The notes below the pieces were generated by a model, which saw only the letters and a program-made list of their open reading frames with translations, did not search any database and was not told the origin of the DNA. Position numbers and translations under genes: made by a program. From Actinoplanes campanulatus (GTDB taxonomy: Bacteria > Actinomycetota > Actinomycetes > Mycobacteriales > Micromonosporaceae): a stretch of 64,000 nucleotides of DNA. Below are positions 63,808 through 64,000 of the stretch, piece after piece. The stretch's first letter is position 1. Each line of letters opens with the position of its first letter. The stretch lies in contig NZ_BMPW01000017.1 of assembly GCF_014647795.1 (NCBI RefSeq), positions 124,001-188,000 of the forward strand. The letters are read 5' to 3'.

Positions 63808-64000
63808 ATGATCGAGTACGCCGTGCCGGCCGCCGTGGCAGCCGTGGTGATCCTGGTCGTCCTCACCGAGATCGCGGCGGCGGTACTGCCGATCGTGATC
63901 GTCCTGCTGTTCGTGCCACCGCACGAGCGGGAAAGTCTGGCCCGGCTGCTCGCCGCCTGCGACAGCTCGCGCCGGCTGCGCCTGTGGCCGGCGTTGCGGG
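63808..64000 (+). CDS. Membrane protein, N-terminal part (cut by window end)
   Basis: An open frame from ATG 63808 (behind GGAGGAGG) to the window edge. The visible 64 residues begin with one long hydrophobic region (VVILVVLTEIAAAVLPIVIV) followed by a charged segment. Not recognised; probably cotranscribed with the small two-TM protein. Confidence 0.6.
   Translation, partial: MIEYAVPAAVAAVVILVVLTEIAAAVLPIVIVLLFVPPHERESLARLLAACDSSRRLRLWPALR

Overview
The window is high-GC chromosomal DNA with strong third-position GC bias, many GTG starts and dense ATGA/GTGA gene overlaps. Gene content (WYL, DUF5753-type XRE and SARP/BTAD regulators, a mycosin, a split-gene cobalt transporter CbtAB, an F420-type nitroreductase domain, mycothiol-dependent-type DinB proteins) points to an actinomycete, most likely of the Actinoplanes/Micromonospora type. 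No rRNA, tRNA, CRISPR array or intact transposase was seen.

Layout. 0.2-1.7 kb: divergent WYL regulator and RidA. 1.8-9.1 kb: three secreted glycosidases on the minus strand (six-hairpin hydrolase, GH43, GH127), probably one arabinan or arabinoside utilisation operon. 9.4-13.9 kb: two regulator/target pairs with palindromic operators, TetR/virginiamycin-B-lyase-like propeller and TetR/14-TM MFS exporter. 14-20.4 kb: epoxide hydrolase, lipoprotein, HAD protein, methyltransferase/AraC pair, DinB protein, SUFU protein and mycosin. 20.5-22.6 kb: cobalamin riboswitch controlling cbtB-cbtA-phosphatase-GNAT. 22.6-31.8 kb: a looser, partly decayed region with a TniQ-like remnant, a TetR-controlled membrane protein, a nitroreductase-hemerythrin fusion, a GNAT remnant, a truncated acyltransferase between two copies of a mosaic repeat, and hypothetical proteins. 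30.8-33.5 kb: phosphotransferase, EamA exporter and LysR regulator.

33.5-57.5 kb is the centrepiece: about 24 kb of 20 tightly packed minus-strand genes encoding an extracellular contractile injection system (eCIS, phage-tail-like particle). Reading in the direction of transcription: a 79-aa protein, DUF4255-like cap protein, unknown 194-aa protein, a very large sheath (869 aa), two tubes, a 54-aa Pvc6-like protein, LysM adaptor, VgrG-like spike, PAAR tip, gp25, two J-type baseplate proteins, tail protein I, a coiled-coil fibre-like protein, tape-measure family protein, AAA+ ATPase, a 1659-aa candidate effector, a leucine-rich-repeat-like protein and a 93-aa protein. Phage head, terminase, integrase and lysis genes are absent. 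A SARP/BTAD regulator lies immediately upstream, separated by a perfect 17-bp hairpin.

58.5-64 kb: DUF1152 protein, GNAT plus HEAT-like protein (behind a third copy of the mosaic repeat element), DinB protein, DUF5753-type XRE regulator with its small partner, and two small membrane proteins, the last cut by the window edge.
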